Origin: Aldrovandia affinis
Lineage: Eukaryota > Chordata > Actinopteri > Notacanthiformes > Halosauridae
Direction: 5' to 3'
Assembly (NCBI GenBank): GCA_029706075.1
Contig: JAINUG010000039.1
Span: forward strand, 5,212,001-5,276,000
DNA: 64,000 bases
Position numbers and translations under genes: made by a program. Positions 1 to 10,500 of this stretch are shown one piece after another. The notes under the pieces are model-generated. The model had not been told where the DNA came from. It was given only the letters and a program-made list of their open reading frames with translations, and made no database searches. Within the stretch, counting starts at the first letter, position 1, and each line of letters starts with the position of its first letter.

Positions 1-315
1 TGAACCCAGGAGATGCATAGATCTATCAAATCCTCATCCCCCCCAGACCTCATTTCAATACTGAGAAATAAAAGGGAAACTTTAGATGAAAGGAAAAGAC
101 TAACACAGGCCCAGGGTAGAAATGTAATGCTGGAGTATAGTAATGTTCAATAATCCCAGTGATTTATTAACATTTTCCCCAACACCGTCATCATCATCAT
201 CGCGTGTTTTTATTCATTTTAAAATATTTATATTTATTATACATTTGAAACGATGACATCATATATCGCGTGATCCCTGTTTTCTGATTGGCTCCGAGCC
301 GCGTGGGACACTTAC

Positions 316-483
316 CTTCCCCAGGCAGGCTGTCCCGGCCGAAGATGAAGAGCCTGTACCCGCAGAGACCCTCCAGCACCTGTGGCAGGGTCTGAAGTGC
401 AAACGCCTCCGCCCCTCCGCAAGGGCCTGGCTCACACAGCCTGGGATACACCACGTACGCATCGTACTCCTTTCCATCGGCCT
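316..483 (-). CDS. il1r1-like: IL-1 receptor exon: start of TIR domain (last IL1R exon in window)
   Basis: This exon encodes EADGKEYDAYVVYPRL, then LPQVLEGLCGYRLFIFGRD and SLPGE. These are TIR box 1 (YDAYVVY) and the box 2 lead-in (GRD). The acceptor is CTTCCCCAG and the donor GAAG|GTAAGT, phase 1. The remaining TIR exons must lie left of the window; none is visible in 1-315. Confidence 0.92.
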
Positions 484-3400
484 CTGGGGAAGGGGTACGG
501 GCAGGAGTACATGATTACGGAGTACGGAGATAACAAAACCCTTTAACTGCAAAAGGGACGTCCAGGCCGCTGCCTGTCTACGTGAAGGAGTGTGTGACTC
601 TATTGGCCAATAGAGAGAGGGAATGCGACTATTAGTCAATTAGAGTAAGGGAGTGTGACTATTGGTGGATGCAGTGGGACAGTGTTACTCTATTGGTGGT
701 TACAGTGGGAGAGTGTGACTATTGGTCACTAGAGAGAGGTAATTGTGACTATTGGTGGATGTGGGACAGTGTTACTCTATTGGTATTACAGTGGAGATGC
801 ATTGGTCACTAGAGAGAGGGAATTGTGACTATTGGTGGATGCAGTGGGACAGTGTTACTCTATTGGTGGATACAGTGGGAGAGCCTGCCTATTGGTGGAC
901 AAAGTGTGAAGTGACTCTATTGGAATGTGACACTATTGGACTCTGATAACTATGTGAGTTATTGTGAGGGAGTGTGATTCAACTAGTGGACACAAAAAGG
1001 GAGAGTGATTGTATTGGACTCTATTGGATGACATCTTGAAGGAGTGTGACTGTATTGGTGTATACAGTGAAAGAGCATAGCCAGAGATTCTAAATACATA
1101 TACTATTATTTGGTACAATTCTATTTGTAGTGTAAAAAAATCAACCCACAAACCATGGAAATGAATAAATGAAATGTATGACTTTATGCCTGTATGAAAT
1201 CTATGACTTCTCTCTTTTTGATGCGGGGTGGCATTTGTTGGTTTGTACTGACCACTTCAGGTTTTTCTCTCTGCTACAAAGTTTGTCCGAATGAAGTTTG
1301 TCCGAATGAGCTGTTGCTGTTGTGCTGTTTGGCACTAAAGGTACAGATTTTTTTTTTTTTAAAGGAAACTGTTTGTTTTTCTGGTCAGGTCAGACACAGC
1401 TAAGATGGAACAACTTCTTTCACAGCGGGGTTTTAACATTGTTCTAGTTTCCTCCGTTTATCAAAGGGTGGTGGAGAGGAAACTGTCACCTCTGCCCTCC
1501 TCCTCTCGAACCATATTCTCTTTCTCTTTCGCTCTTTCTCTCAGATTTTTTAAAATGGTTAATTTAAATGGTAAATTTGGTTTTCTTCTTCTTTTGAGTG
1601 AAAATATGGGAGTCATGATGTGTTGTATGCATTTTTGTACATAGAACAGTAGTAGTATACCATTTTAATAAAGGGGCATCAAATGTCTCTTCCTCCCTCT
1701 CTCGCTCTCTCTCTCTCTCTCTCTTTCCACCCCCTCCCTCTCTTTCCTTCCACTTTGTTTTTCAGTAGAAGGGCAGGGCAGGATTTCCCCTGCAAAAGGA
1801 TGTTGCGGAAGCAACCCACTGGAGCCACATATACTTTGGATAAAAGCGTCTGCTAAATGGCGTATATTACAAAATGCAGTATACTGTATATATTGTTTTT
1901 TAATATATATATACAGTATATATATATATTCAGACACTACAGATCTACACAATGGGTATATTCTGATGCTACATGAACAGACATCATGTATTCACACACA
2001 CACTCAAAAATGTATACCCTTTAAAGTGTTGTTTTAAAGACTACACCCCATCTCAATAATTTTACCTTTTCCTGCCTTACAGCCTGAAATTAAAACATAT
2101 TAAATCAGACTTTTTTCCACCTTCATTTAAACATTTTACCCTAAAACCTCCAAGTGAAAAAAGTTCTGAACATTTCTGAACATTCATTAAAAATAAAAAG
2201 CTAGAATAACTTGTACATATAACACTATATGTATTGTAGCGATCCAGGTGGGTCGCTGCATGTAAATGTGTGTGCGGGGCATTGTGGGGGAACACTGTTG
2301 TATGTTTGTTTGTTCCCCCCTGTGTTAATTCGATGTATGTTTGTTAAACCATGTTGTGTGTGTTCTTGTTTAGCATTTGTGTATGTAAAACGGTTCGCGG
2401 TGAGCCAGAAGTTAGAGCCACCGCGACCGATGTGTGTTTGAAGAGTACTGAAGAGTACTTCCTGTGTGACGTACTAGCTAGTTGAAGAGGCGCACCTGGC
2501 GTGTCCTTTTAAAGACGCGTCTGTACCCAAAGAAAGCTCTCAAGACGATATCCGGGGTCGTGTGGTGTATGGGGCACGGATATTGTCACCTTTTATTATT
2601 AAAGTGGCTATGCACGTAGCCACATTTAAACTGCTGCCTGACTCCATTTGTCTTCTTGTTGCACCTCACCGCGCGTGCTTGCTACAGTATGTACAATCAA
2701 GTCCAGAATTATTGGCACCCTTATTTTCTCATTGGGCCTTTTTTTTTTTTTTTTTTGCTCATTTTCTTCAAGGGTGCCAATAATTGTGCACCTGACTGTA
2801 TATTGTGTCACGGACAGCATAAGCATGCAGTCAGAGCACACACTGTAGCCATACCGGCTGCAGGCCAGTGTGCACTCTGTATGGGTGAAACCGCAGAGTG
2901 TGTGAAACCGTACCTGGTCTTGGGTAGACATAAGGGAATGAGCTTCTGCACCACAGAGCGATATCGATCTTCAGCAACCTGTACGCCACTGCGCCCGCTA
3001 CCAAGAACAGCGCCAGGCCCGCGAACACCAGACAGAGCGGTGCGCGCAGATCAGGGTCTGGGCACAAGAGAAAATGTTCAAAGTGTTGATTTTAAAACAT
3101 CTTTTATAGCAGAAACATATTGGTAATCAGCATTGGCATTAATAGGAAACATGTGTAGACACCTTTTTAATTAAGATTGAGTTAGTTTAGACTACAGGGC
3201 ATGGTTGATGAACCTGAATCGTTTGAGGAGCATGAAAACTATGTAAAACATATGCTATGACCATCTTAGTTACCAGATCTAAAGCATTCATTTTCAGAGC
3301 AGCAGTGAACCTGCTTGTCCTTTTTTAAAACATCCTTTTAGGCCTTCCCCCCCATTTGGAATGTCCAGTCGTATTCGTAAGTGCATTAGATTGGGGGATT

Positions 3401-6400
3401 CACCGCCGACTGAAACCGTCTGTCCACGAGCAGGGGCTCAGCGGGCTACTGGCCGCAGTCGGCGTGGTAACGATCAGGATCCGATATCAGACCGCGGAGC
3501 GAATCACTGCACTGAGAACGAGGGCTTTAGCTCGACACACCAACCTTTATTAATATGAAATATTGCCCACTTGCACATATTGCATGGTGCTTCAGCAGTA
3601 GGATAAGTAATGGTGGTGGTCGCCCATGGTGGACAGTACACTCATTCAAAATCGCTCTCATTGTAAGTCGCGTCTGATAAATGCCTAAAATGTGTGTAAG
3701 TGTAGGTATAACACAAGATTTAAAGCCCAAAAATTGGTGAAAAGGGTGTGCTGGTATAAAAACGGACTGTCAGAATAATCAGATAAAAAACTGTGCAGAC
3801 GGGGTGTGGGGGTACTGTTAAAATAAATTTGGGGAAATATCCCAACGTTGAAGGGACAGATGCCTGATCATGTTAGCAGCGCCGATCTGTGCGCGAGACT
3901 TACTCATCAAGAGCCCCCGACCAAAACCGTGTGCTCCAGGTCTTACATCTTCCGTGTCTTAGAGTCAGCTCTAGCCTTTTGCGAAAAAATTTTTTTAATG
4001 AAAAGTACACCCGTATACACGGTGCTACAGTAATGTGCCAGGTCTGCTAACATCAGTGGAAACCACGGCGTCAATTCTGATGCCTGAAACTTCCAGACTG
4101 AAGTGAAGATTAATTTATCTATTTATAAATAACTGTAGGTAAAGTTATGTAATAACTTTTTTTTTTTTGTTTTGTTTCTCCATTTCGTATGCCCAATAAA
4201 TCCCACTGACATCCTCTGTCAGAAGTACTGAACTTCACAACTGCAACAGGAGACTGTTGTGAATTTTTTTCCGTCAAGTTTTACGTTCACAACACAGAGC
4301 TGAAACAGGATTGCTCAGGTCCAACTATTTTTAAAATGTGTGGTTACTGAGTATTGTCTTTTTATGTGAAAGTAAACAAAGGCACTGCCGTATCACATTG
4401 TACAGGAGTAGTAAAAGCTACATTGCCCCCTTGTGCATAAAATAAGTACTGCATCCCAATGAGGGTGAATGCATCTGTATTGAACTAGAGATGTGCCGAG
4501 TTCTGAACTGGCCCCTAAAACCCACGCCCTGGACCTTTCGATTTATAATCACGTGTTCATGCATGACATGTTTGAGGGTCAAACTGATCAAATATCAGCA
4601 AGGGATTACGGGCTAGTTATACCCACTTTGAAGTGGTAAGCCAGGAGTCTTGTCTTTGTGTGTAGCCTACATGTTGGAGAAAAGGGAGGGCGCCACCTAA
4701 ATGATACTGCAATAGCAGAGTCTGCATTAAACATGTCCATTATCACGTGGAGCAAGAAAGGGAAGTGTGTTCCACTTAGCGCCTATAATAAGCCCCTTCA
4801 CTGTTTAACACTGCTGTGAGCAGCCTTCGTTTTATTAACAGGAAAACGTCATAACGAGCGCCACTCTTTCGAGTAGCTAGCTTCTAGGGCAGGGGTGTCA
4901 ACACCAGGTGATTTCATTCCATTGAAGAAGTGAGCTAATTAGTGAAATCACCTGGTGTAGTGCAGGTTTCTGTGGAATGTCACATGTTCTAGGGCATTGT
5001 TTCTCATTACACCAGGTGATTTCAATTGAAATGGTGAAACCCTGAAAAGCCTTGAAATGTTTGAAGCAGATTTGTGGCTTTGTTTTGTAATTATTAATGA
5101 TGAATCTTAAATTATAATTTTTTAATCACTTTTGTAATTATTAATGGTGAATCTTAATAAAATGTTTTTTTTTTTAAAAATCTAAATATTGGTTGGCTGC
5201 AACAAAACCTATATATATATGTATATATATGTATATATAGGCCTATATATATATTATGGGTAGGGGTACTTGGGGATTGTTGAAAATATTTTAGTGGTAC
5301 AGAGCACAAAAAAGGTTGAGAACCACTGTTCTAGGGGATGGTCTAGGGGCCGGTTCGGATTTCAGCAATGGAATGCTTCTCATTCGGTCTTCAACTAAAG
5401 GATGCTCCTGTGTGTTATGTTGGAGGGGAAGAGGAAATCTGAACTCGCACTAGAACGAAAAACTAAAAACACACACCACAGTCCTCATTGTGTAGCTGGG
5501 GCACATAGAGGATATTATTTTTTATCTGCAAGCTTTGCCGTTAGTCATTGAACATTTTGCTGCTTAAAGCACTGAAACTATTATTCAATCAATCTATCAA
5601 CCAGTCTTTGGTTTGTATAGCCCCAATTACAAACAGGTTGTCACAATGCCTCATAGGCCATTTTCAAAAGAGAATCAAGAAAATTGAAAAAACCCAATGA
5701 GCCAATGTGGGAAGAACTGGAAAATGATTCCCTGACCACTTAAAAGGCAATCGAGCTGAACTTGAAAATGGTGAGATACAGAGAAGAATAGCACATTTAG
5801 ATGCTAAACACAAATAGATAGGGGAAATAGGCCAATGCCTTTAAGGAGATTTTTTCGATTGGCACATGAAGGCCTAAAACCAGGCAGTCTTGTTTTGCAG
5901 GTCAAATATAAAAATGGATGATATGCGAGACCAACTGCTTACCTGATGGTTGCAAAGTGAAGCTTCCTCTGAATTGTCCTTTATCACTAGAGACAATGCA
6001 TGTGTACGTGCGGTTAAAATCCTCATCTTTTACCTCTGTGATACTCAGGAACACTTCAATCGTGTCGTTGTCCTCTCTTTTGGAAAATGAAAACATTTGT
6101 AACATTTTAATCATGAATGTGCTTTCAAAGCTGATAAAGACAAAAATACCTAAACGAAACACAGTCGTAAGCAACAATAATATGGGAGAAGTGCAGTGTT
6201 GTTTAGAGATGCAGAATATGGTACATGCCTGTGTGTAGACAGACAAGCAAAATGTGATTCTTTTCACAGGTCAGGGAGTATAACCTTTTGTCGGGGGGTT
6301 ACAGAGCTCTGGTATTCTAAGCAATAGGACCAAACTCACCTCAAATCACTCTGGTGCACACGTTCTGAAGTGTCTGTAGATATTGGCTCAACCTCTTCCC

Positions 6401-9082
6401 CCACCTGCCTCCACCAGTAAACGTCCACTGTGTGACGCCCTTGTTTGCGTAGGAACACCCGGCAGGTGTTACAGAAGGAGGATCCTGTAGGACACAGACA
6501 ACACTTTTTCATTTCACAGGCAGATCATCAACATAGCAGGGAGGAGCCTGCCTCACCCAACCAATGAGAGAGTATTCACATATAAGGAGGAGCATGCTTC
6601 ATCCAACCAATGACAGAACATTAACATATTGGGAGGAGCCTGTTTTGTGACAGATGTTTTCATTTCTGAACCAAGTTTTCAACCATACATTTGAGAGGCA
6701 GTTTGAATCAAGTCTGATTGAAAGGAGAAAGGACATTTCAGCTTAAGCAGTGGCAAATATTCTTTAGGTTTATGTGGGTATGTCATTGAAAATGGAAGAT
6801 ATGAAATGTAAAATATTTTTTTTCTGCAATAATACAAATATATTAATTAGACAGTAAAAGCCTGGATTTTTTAATACATTCTGTTTTAAATTGACATGCA
6901 GTCCCATCTTAATCAAATTGACAGATTAATGTTTCTCTTGTTGAATATTAAAGAAAGAGGGACAGAGGGACAGAGAGACAGAGTGACAGATGTACAGATT
7001 CACGGCGGTGTGCAGTAGAAAGTGTTTCACTCACCGGGATCTGTCCTGATCGTCTTATTACGTGGCTCCTCTATCACAGGCCTCAGATTAAACTCCTCTG
7101 TAAAGACATTTCATTGTCAAAGTCAGTCCCTATATGAGAGGCAGAGATTCTCTCAGGGGGTTGGTGGGGGGATGTTAACCCTCCGCCCCCACATTTGTAC
7201 ACGTGACACAAATGATGGTTGACAATGAAATGTTGCTGTGAGGATTTAAAAGGTGGAAATAAGATTCTTGCCTGATCTCAGCCACCACCACACAATTTGT
7301 ATATGGTGCCTGCTGACTGGCACACAGAAGTACTGAAGTTCCTGGCTGCCCTATTAAATACTGTTCCAAAGCTCAAAAACACAGGCCAAGGACGTTGTAG
7401 TGAGGTGACAGGCCTACAAATACAACAGGGCACTAGAAGATTTTTGTTTTTTTCAATCCAGGATCAAAATTGTAAAAAAATAAAAAAATAAAGATGAAAA
7501 ATAAAGGCACAATATGATATAAGCTAGGAGTGGACAGCATGGTAATGAGGTTAAGATGCATTCCAAATCAAAACAATTTTGACCATGCTGCACGCTTGCA
7601 TACTTGGTTGTACATGCTCACAAGTGTGTTTGGCAGTGCATACCACCAAGTGCACCAGTATGTATGTATCTGGTGTGTCTAAAGGATCTGTGATACAGCG
7701 GCCTGGCTGGGCTTGCCTGGGACTCACCTTTGACCTTTAAGTTCAAAGTCATGGCCGCATAGCCGCTGGTGTTGAACAGACTGAAGTTCAGGCGGCAGGT
7801 GTAAAATCCTGTGTCATCGGGGGACACATTCACTATCCAGAGTTTGGCCCCGCTGAATTTGTACTTCCACCCTTCACGGAGGAGATTGCAGCCCTGCGGG
7901 TGAGAGGAGCCGCTCACTTCGTTGCCATGGCTATCGCAAAAAGACCTGGGTCCAGTTTATCATTTTACTAAACACTGGTTGGCCTTTATCGCTGTATGAT
8001 TCAGTAAAGTAGGTGTGAAGCTCCCAGCAATTGTTTGGTAGGTGCCAATTATAGGGACTGTACAGAATATTGAACAAGGGGGAATAGTGCAATGTCTTGG
8101 GGGTCTCATGCAGTGAAGTCTGCCACTGTCTGAGAGCTGCACAAACCCCTCTTCCCTCACAGCAGTACTCTTGTTGCTCTCCTCCCTGCCTTTCCCCTGC
8201 ACGCGAATGCACATGCTGCTCCACTCTGATGGCTCACCTTGTACCACTGGATGGAATAGCCGTCCGCCTGGTCGATGTAGGGCTTCAAATTGCAGACCAC
8301 CTTACCATTGGCAATGACCGGCAGCATCTGAAGGTCTACGTACGGTAGAGGGCAGTGCTCCCGCACAGTCTCGTTCATCACATGCAGCACCAAGACTTGT
8401 TTGAAGCACTGGTCAGGGGTTCTGTTTGTTGGACGTGAAAAATGGTCGGTGAATACCAGAGACGAGCAACTCATAGCTCAGAAGAGCAACGATTGGCAGT
8501 CAGTGCAGAGACGAGCAGCTCTCAGTTCGGAAGAGGGCTGACGATCAGTAAACCCAGAGAGGAACAGCTCACAGTTCAGAAGAGGACAGAATTATTTCAA
8601 TCACAATCAAGGGGCCAACCCTGATGATTTTACTCTCCTTTTTTTGTTCTGCCCTGATTCAGGACAGGACAATAAGCAACAAGCCAGGTTGAACCTTTCA
8701 ATCAACACGTGCCTCACCTTACAACTACCTGCCCTTAGCCCCCGCCCCGAGACACCCCCAGACAGCATACCTCAGAACACACTGATAGCGTCCAGTGTCC
8801 TCTAGGGTGGTTCTCAGAAACCAGAGCAGGGTCCCTTCAATCCGGATCCTCCCCGCCTCTCCGCGCAGTTCATTCCCCGTCTTCTGATCGTACCAGGAGA
8901 CGTTGTAGGGGACGGCGCTGTGGTTGTAGGGGATGCTGCAGTTGAGCAAGGCCACACCCCCGTGGACAGCGGAGAACGTTTTGAGAAGCTGGCCATTGTT
9001 ATCTTTACACCGTTCTGCAGGGAAGCGCGAAAACACAGGAGAGAGAGGGAGAGAAACAGGGAGGAAGGGAGGGAATGAGAAT

Positions 9083-9118
<36 letters not shown>

Positions 9119-9963
9119 TGGGGAGAGGGAGGGTTCACTTCCAGCAGTGACAGTGTGCATGTGAGTGAGTGCGTGTGTGTGTGTGTGGTGTTAATGCGTG
9201 AGTGGGTGTATGTACAGCACCAGTCAAAGGTTTGAGTACACCTGCTGGAAACTAGGTTTATCTCATAATTGACAATTTTTTACACCATATAAGTTTCTTT
9301 AAATACTTGAAAATTACAAAAAACATATGTAACAATAAACAAAAGGAATATCAAAGCAATGTTCAATCAAATTTAATTGAAAATTGAATGTTGGATTCCT
9401 CAAAATAGCCAAGCTTTGCTGTGATAACAGCCTCACAAACACGGGCCATTCGGTTAATAGGTTTCAGCAGGAAATCACCCAATATGTCTTCCCAGCTCTC
9501 CTGCAGCAATTCCCAGAGGCACTTGTGGGTTGCTTTGCTTTGACTGTTCTGTCCAGTTCATCCCATACAAGTTCTATGGGATTGAGGTCTGGACACGGGG
9601 CAGGCCAGGTCCATAGTTTGAGTTGTCCTTCACGTTCCCCCTTCACCAGATAGTTCTTGCACAACTTCAAGGTGTGTTTCGGGTCGTTATCTTGCTCAAG
9701 AATTGTGTGTGAATTGTGCTCAAGAGTGCCCACTTAGCCGTAGTCCAGATGGAAGGTGTACTCAAACTTTTGACTGGTACTGTATATGTGTGTGTGTGTG
9801 TGTGTCTGTGTGTGAACTGAGTAGGTGGGTGAGTGAATGAGTGAGTGCACTAGATTGTACTGTGTCAAGAGAGAATCATTCTTACCGCCTATCACCACGG
9901 TGACACCACTGAGGAAGACTACAGACAAGAGGAGGATCAATGAGATTTGGCCCATAGCTGTGC
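316..9963 (-). CDS. il1r1-like: Interleukin-1 receptor family gene, TIR-bearing (partial, 9 coding exons; 3' end outside window)
   Basis: Cell-surface cytokine receptor chain. The exons give a signal peptide, three Ig-like domains (LWF and DTGRYQC motifs in D1, IQWYK in D2, YWWRQ in D3), one membrane span followed by the juxtamembrane KIDIALWCR motif, and the start of a TIR domain (DGKEYDAYVVYPR, GYRLFIFGRD). In this family the TIR domain recruits MyD88-type adaptors after ligand binding. About 453 codons are in the window and the remaining TIR exons lie left of position 1. Splice phases agree at every junction except the intron at 7936-8237 (see findings). It lies downstream of MAP4K4 in the same orientation, as the human IL1R cluster does. 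The TIR excludes the decoy IL1R2. IL1R1 is the most likely relative, but the YVVYPR and LPGE stretches also resemble IL1RL1 and IL1RL2, so the subtype is not settled. Confidence 0.85.
586..1070. repeat. Minisatellite in IL1R TIR intron, about 34-bp units
   Basis: Imperfect tandem units alternate GTGTGACTATTGGTGGATG and CAGTGGGACAGTGTTACTCT types, with GAGAGAGGGAATTGTGACT variants. About fifteen ATTGG (CCAAT-complement) pentamers recur across it. It lies between the TM and TIR exons. Confidence 0.85.
1682..1725. repeat. CT-rich simple repeat
   Basis: A run of CTCTCT with minor interruptions inside an IL1R intron. Confidence 0.8.
1826..1873 (+). mobile_element. V-SINE 3' tail fragment
   Basis: Contains TTGGATAAAAGCGTCTGCTA followed by AATGG, the conserved 3' tail of HE1/DANA-type vertebrate SINEs. 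Only the tail is recognisable. Confidence 0.7.
2235..2686 (+). mobile_element. Solo LTR, probably Ty3/gypsy-type
   Basis: Begins TGTAGCGATCC and ends GCTTGCTACA, so the termini form the inverted pair TGTAGC/GCTACA. It is flanked by GTAT on both sides (2231-2234 and 2687-2690), a 4-bp target duplication. At 452 bp, with TTTTAAAG and TTATTATTAAA elements inside, it fits a solo LTR left by recombination. It lies in the IL1R TM-TIR intron. Confidence 0.75.
2694..2798. mobile_element. Tc1/mariner MITE
   Basis: About 105 bp bounded by TA dinucleotides, with inverted ends sharing AATTATTGGCACCCTT and AAGGGTGCCAATAATT and a poly-T centre. It sits immediately beside the solo LTR and about 115 bp from the transmembrane exon. 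Confidence 0.8.
2914..3057 (-). CDS. il1r1-like: IL-1 receptor exon: transmembrane segment
   Basis: This exon encodes a short stalk, a hydrophobic span rich in L, V, A and F (PLCLVFAGLALFLVAGAVAY), then RLLKIDIALWCRSSFPY. The KID-LW motif just inside the membrane is diagnostic of signalling IL-1 receptor chains. The acceptor is GTGCCCAG and the donor CCAG|GTACGG. It is phase 1 at both ends. Confidence 0.92.
3058..4884. other. IL1R intron, no recognised feature
   Basis: AT-rich intron between the D3 and transmembrane exons. I saw no coding potential or repeat with clear termini here. Confidence 0.6.
4885..4985. repeat. Foldback sequence beside the hAT element
   Basis: ACCAGGTGATTTCAT and GTGAAATCACCTGGT form an imperfect inverted pair about 40 bp apart, starting near CAGGGGTGTCAA, a hAT-like end. 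It is probably a MITE remnant, but its boundaries are not clear. Confidence 0.45.
4995..5328. mobile_element. hAT-type non-autonomous element
   Basis: Ends CATTGTTTCTCA and GGTTGAGAACCACTG, degenerate hAT termini. A perfect 8-bp target duplication TTCTAGGG lies at 4987-4994 and 5329-5336. The interior is AT-rich with a TATATATATGTATATA run near 5212-5252. Confidence 0.8.
5337..5942. other. IL1R intron, no recognised feature
   Basis: Unique-looking intron sequence between the hAT element and the D3 exon. Nothing recognised. Confidence 0.6.
5943..6076 (-). CDS. il1r1-like: IL-1 receptor exon: Ig domain 3, second part
   Basis: This exon encodes EDNDTIEVFLSITEVKDED, then NRTYTCIVSSDKGQ and FTLQPS: the F-strand cysteine and the end of D3. 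The acceptor is CCAAAAG and the donor CAG|GTAAGC. It enters in phase 2 and leaves in phase 1. Confidence 0.88.
6340..6484 (-). CDS. il1r1-like: IL-1 receptor exon: Ig domain 3, first part
   Basis: This exon encodes SSFCNTCRVFLRKQG, VYWWRQVGEEVEP and SERVHQSDL: the first D3 cysteines and the WW motif typical of the third Ig domain. The acceptor is CCTACAG and the donor GTGAGTT. It enters in phase 1 and leaves in phase 2. Confidence 0.88.
6485..7034. other. IL1R intron with a short two-copy tandem repeat
   Basis: Positions 6540-6650 contain two imperfect copies of a unit of about 60 bp with AACCAATGA and GGAGGAGC. The remainder shows no feature; 6955-6990 is a GACAGAG run. Confidence 0.6.
7035..7097 (-). 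CDS. il1r1-like: IL-1 receptor exon: D2-D3 linker
   Basis: A 63-nt exon encodes EEFNLRPVIEEPRNKT and IRTDP, the stretch leading into Ig domain 3 (compare RPVI in mammalian IL1R1). The acceptor is TCTTTACAG and the donor GTGAGTG. It is phase 1 on both sides, so skipping it would keep the frame. Confidence 0.85.
7098..7727. other. IL1R intron, no recognised feature
   Basis: Intron between the D2 and linker exons. No repeat or ORF I can support. Confidence 0.6.
7728..7935 (-). CDS. il1r1-like: IL-1 receptor exon: Ig domain 2, second part (acceptor missing)
   Basis: This exon encodes DSHGNEVSG, a KLWIVNVSPDDTGFYTC core and NLKVK, which is clearly the second half of D2. Starting at 7935 (GAT, giving WYK|DS as in relatives) yields 208 nt and restores phase 1 at the good donor GTGAGT. 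However, the two bases before it (minus strand, 7937-7936) read GC, not AG. Nearby AGs at 7947-7946 and 7932-7931 both lead to early stops in the incoming phase. The coding content is certain; how, or whether, it is spliced in is not. Confidence 0.7.
8238..8421 (-). CDS. il1r1-like: IL-1 receptor exon: Ig domain 2, first part
   Basis: This exon encodes TPDQCFKQ through SIQWYK, the linker and first half of D2; IQWYK is the family tryptophan motif. The acceptor is AACAAACAG and the donor is a strong AAG|GTGAGC. It ends in phase 0, so the next exon should begin with a complete codon; in relatives this is an Asp after WYK. Confidence 0.88.
8455..8605. repeat. Short minisatellite in IL1R D1-D2 intron
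   Basis: About two and a half imperfect copies of a unit of roughly 50 bp built on GAGACGAGCA, GCTCTCAGTTC and GAAGAGG. Confidence 0.65.
8771..9014 (-). CDS. il1r1-like: IL-1 receptor exon: Ig domain 1
   Basis: This exon encodes ERCKDNNGQ through GRYQCVL. It holds the D1 cysteines, the VSWYDQ core, a family-typical LLWF strand and the DTGRYQC motif. The acceptor is CTGCAG and the donor GTATGC. It enters in phase 1 and leaves in phase 2, matching both neighbours. Confidence 0.9.
9075..9115. repeat. (GA)n microsatellite
   Basis: Run of GAGAGA in the intron upstream of the D1 exon. Confidence 0.9.
9215..9782 (-). mobile_element. Tc1-like transposon, internally deleted
   Basis: The ends are inverted copies (CCAGTCAAAGGTTTGAGTAC and GTACTCAAACTTTTGACTGG), with TA at 9213-9214 and 9783-9784. 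The minus strand still encodes a transposase C-terminus with DNDPKHT and PDLNPIELVWDELD, which include the later catalytic-domain residues. At 568 bp, against roughly 1.3-1.6 kb for a full element, it cannot be autonomous. It sits in IL1R intron 1 of the coding region. Confidence 0.9.
9886..9963 (-). CDS. il1r1-like: IL-1 receptor exon: 5'UTR end, start codon and signal peptide
   Basis: An acceptor (TTCTCAG) precedes 8 untranslated bases, then ATG at 9955-9953. It encodes MGQISLILLLSVVFLSGVTV, a typical hydrophobic signal peptide. The donor GTAAG follows 9886. The last base is the first of a codon (phase 1) and joins the next exon to give Glu-Arg-Cys. An acceptor upstream of the ATG means at least one non-coding 5' exon lies further right. 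Confidence 0.85.
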
Positions 9964-10382
9964 CTGAGAACAGAGATACCACAGCTACATTTACAATCAT
10001 ATTTACATTTATAATTAAATTACAATTATTCATTTAGCACACACTGTCATCCAGAGCAACATATCAGATTGACGCGTGATCAAATGAGATGAACAGCTAG
10101 ATTGGAACAGAAACCTACATATCGATTTACTTCTTACCCAATAGCTTCTCTTAGTCTTGGCACCCTACTCTGCATATATCCCAATATAACCTCATAAATA
10201 TTGAGCTGCATAACAGGATAATACTGTATGTGAAAATAAGTTCTCCAGAATAAGGCTGCCTGGCTGCTACGAATATACAGTAGAGCCTTGGAGATACCAA
10301 TGCATGAGGAATGGAGGTTGTTCAGAAATGTTTGTAAGTTTGAATGTCATATCAAAATTCACCAATTAAGGGTTCTTGGGCA

Positions 10383-10500
10383 ACACAATGGTCTAAGCAT
10401 CTGCTTGGAATGGAAGTTGTCTACTGCAGCCGTGGTTTGAACCCCGGTCTCCGTGGCCAGCGTCGGACGTTGTAACCACTGGGCCACGCAGGAGGCCCGA
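10383..10500 (-). mobile_element. tRNA-derived SINE head
   Basis: On the minus strand it reads GCGTGGCCCAGTGGTTACAA (A box) and GGGGTTCAAACC (B box), the same head as the SINE copies at 36251, 37838 and 41349. The tail is not clear. Confidence 0.65.
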
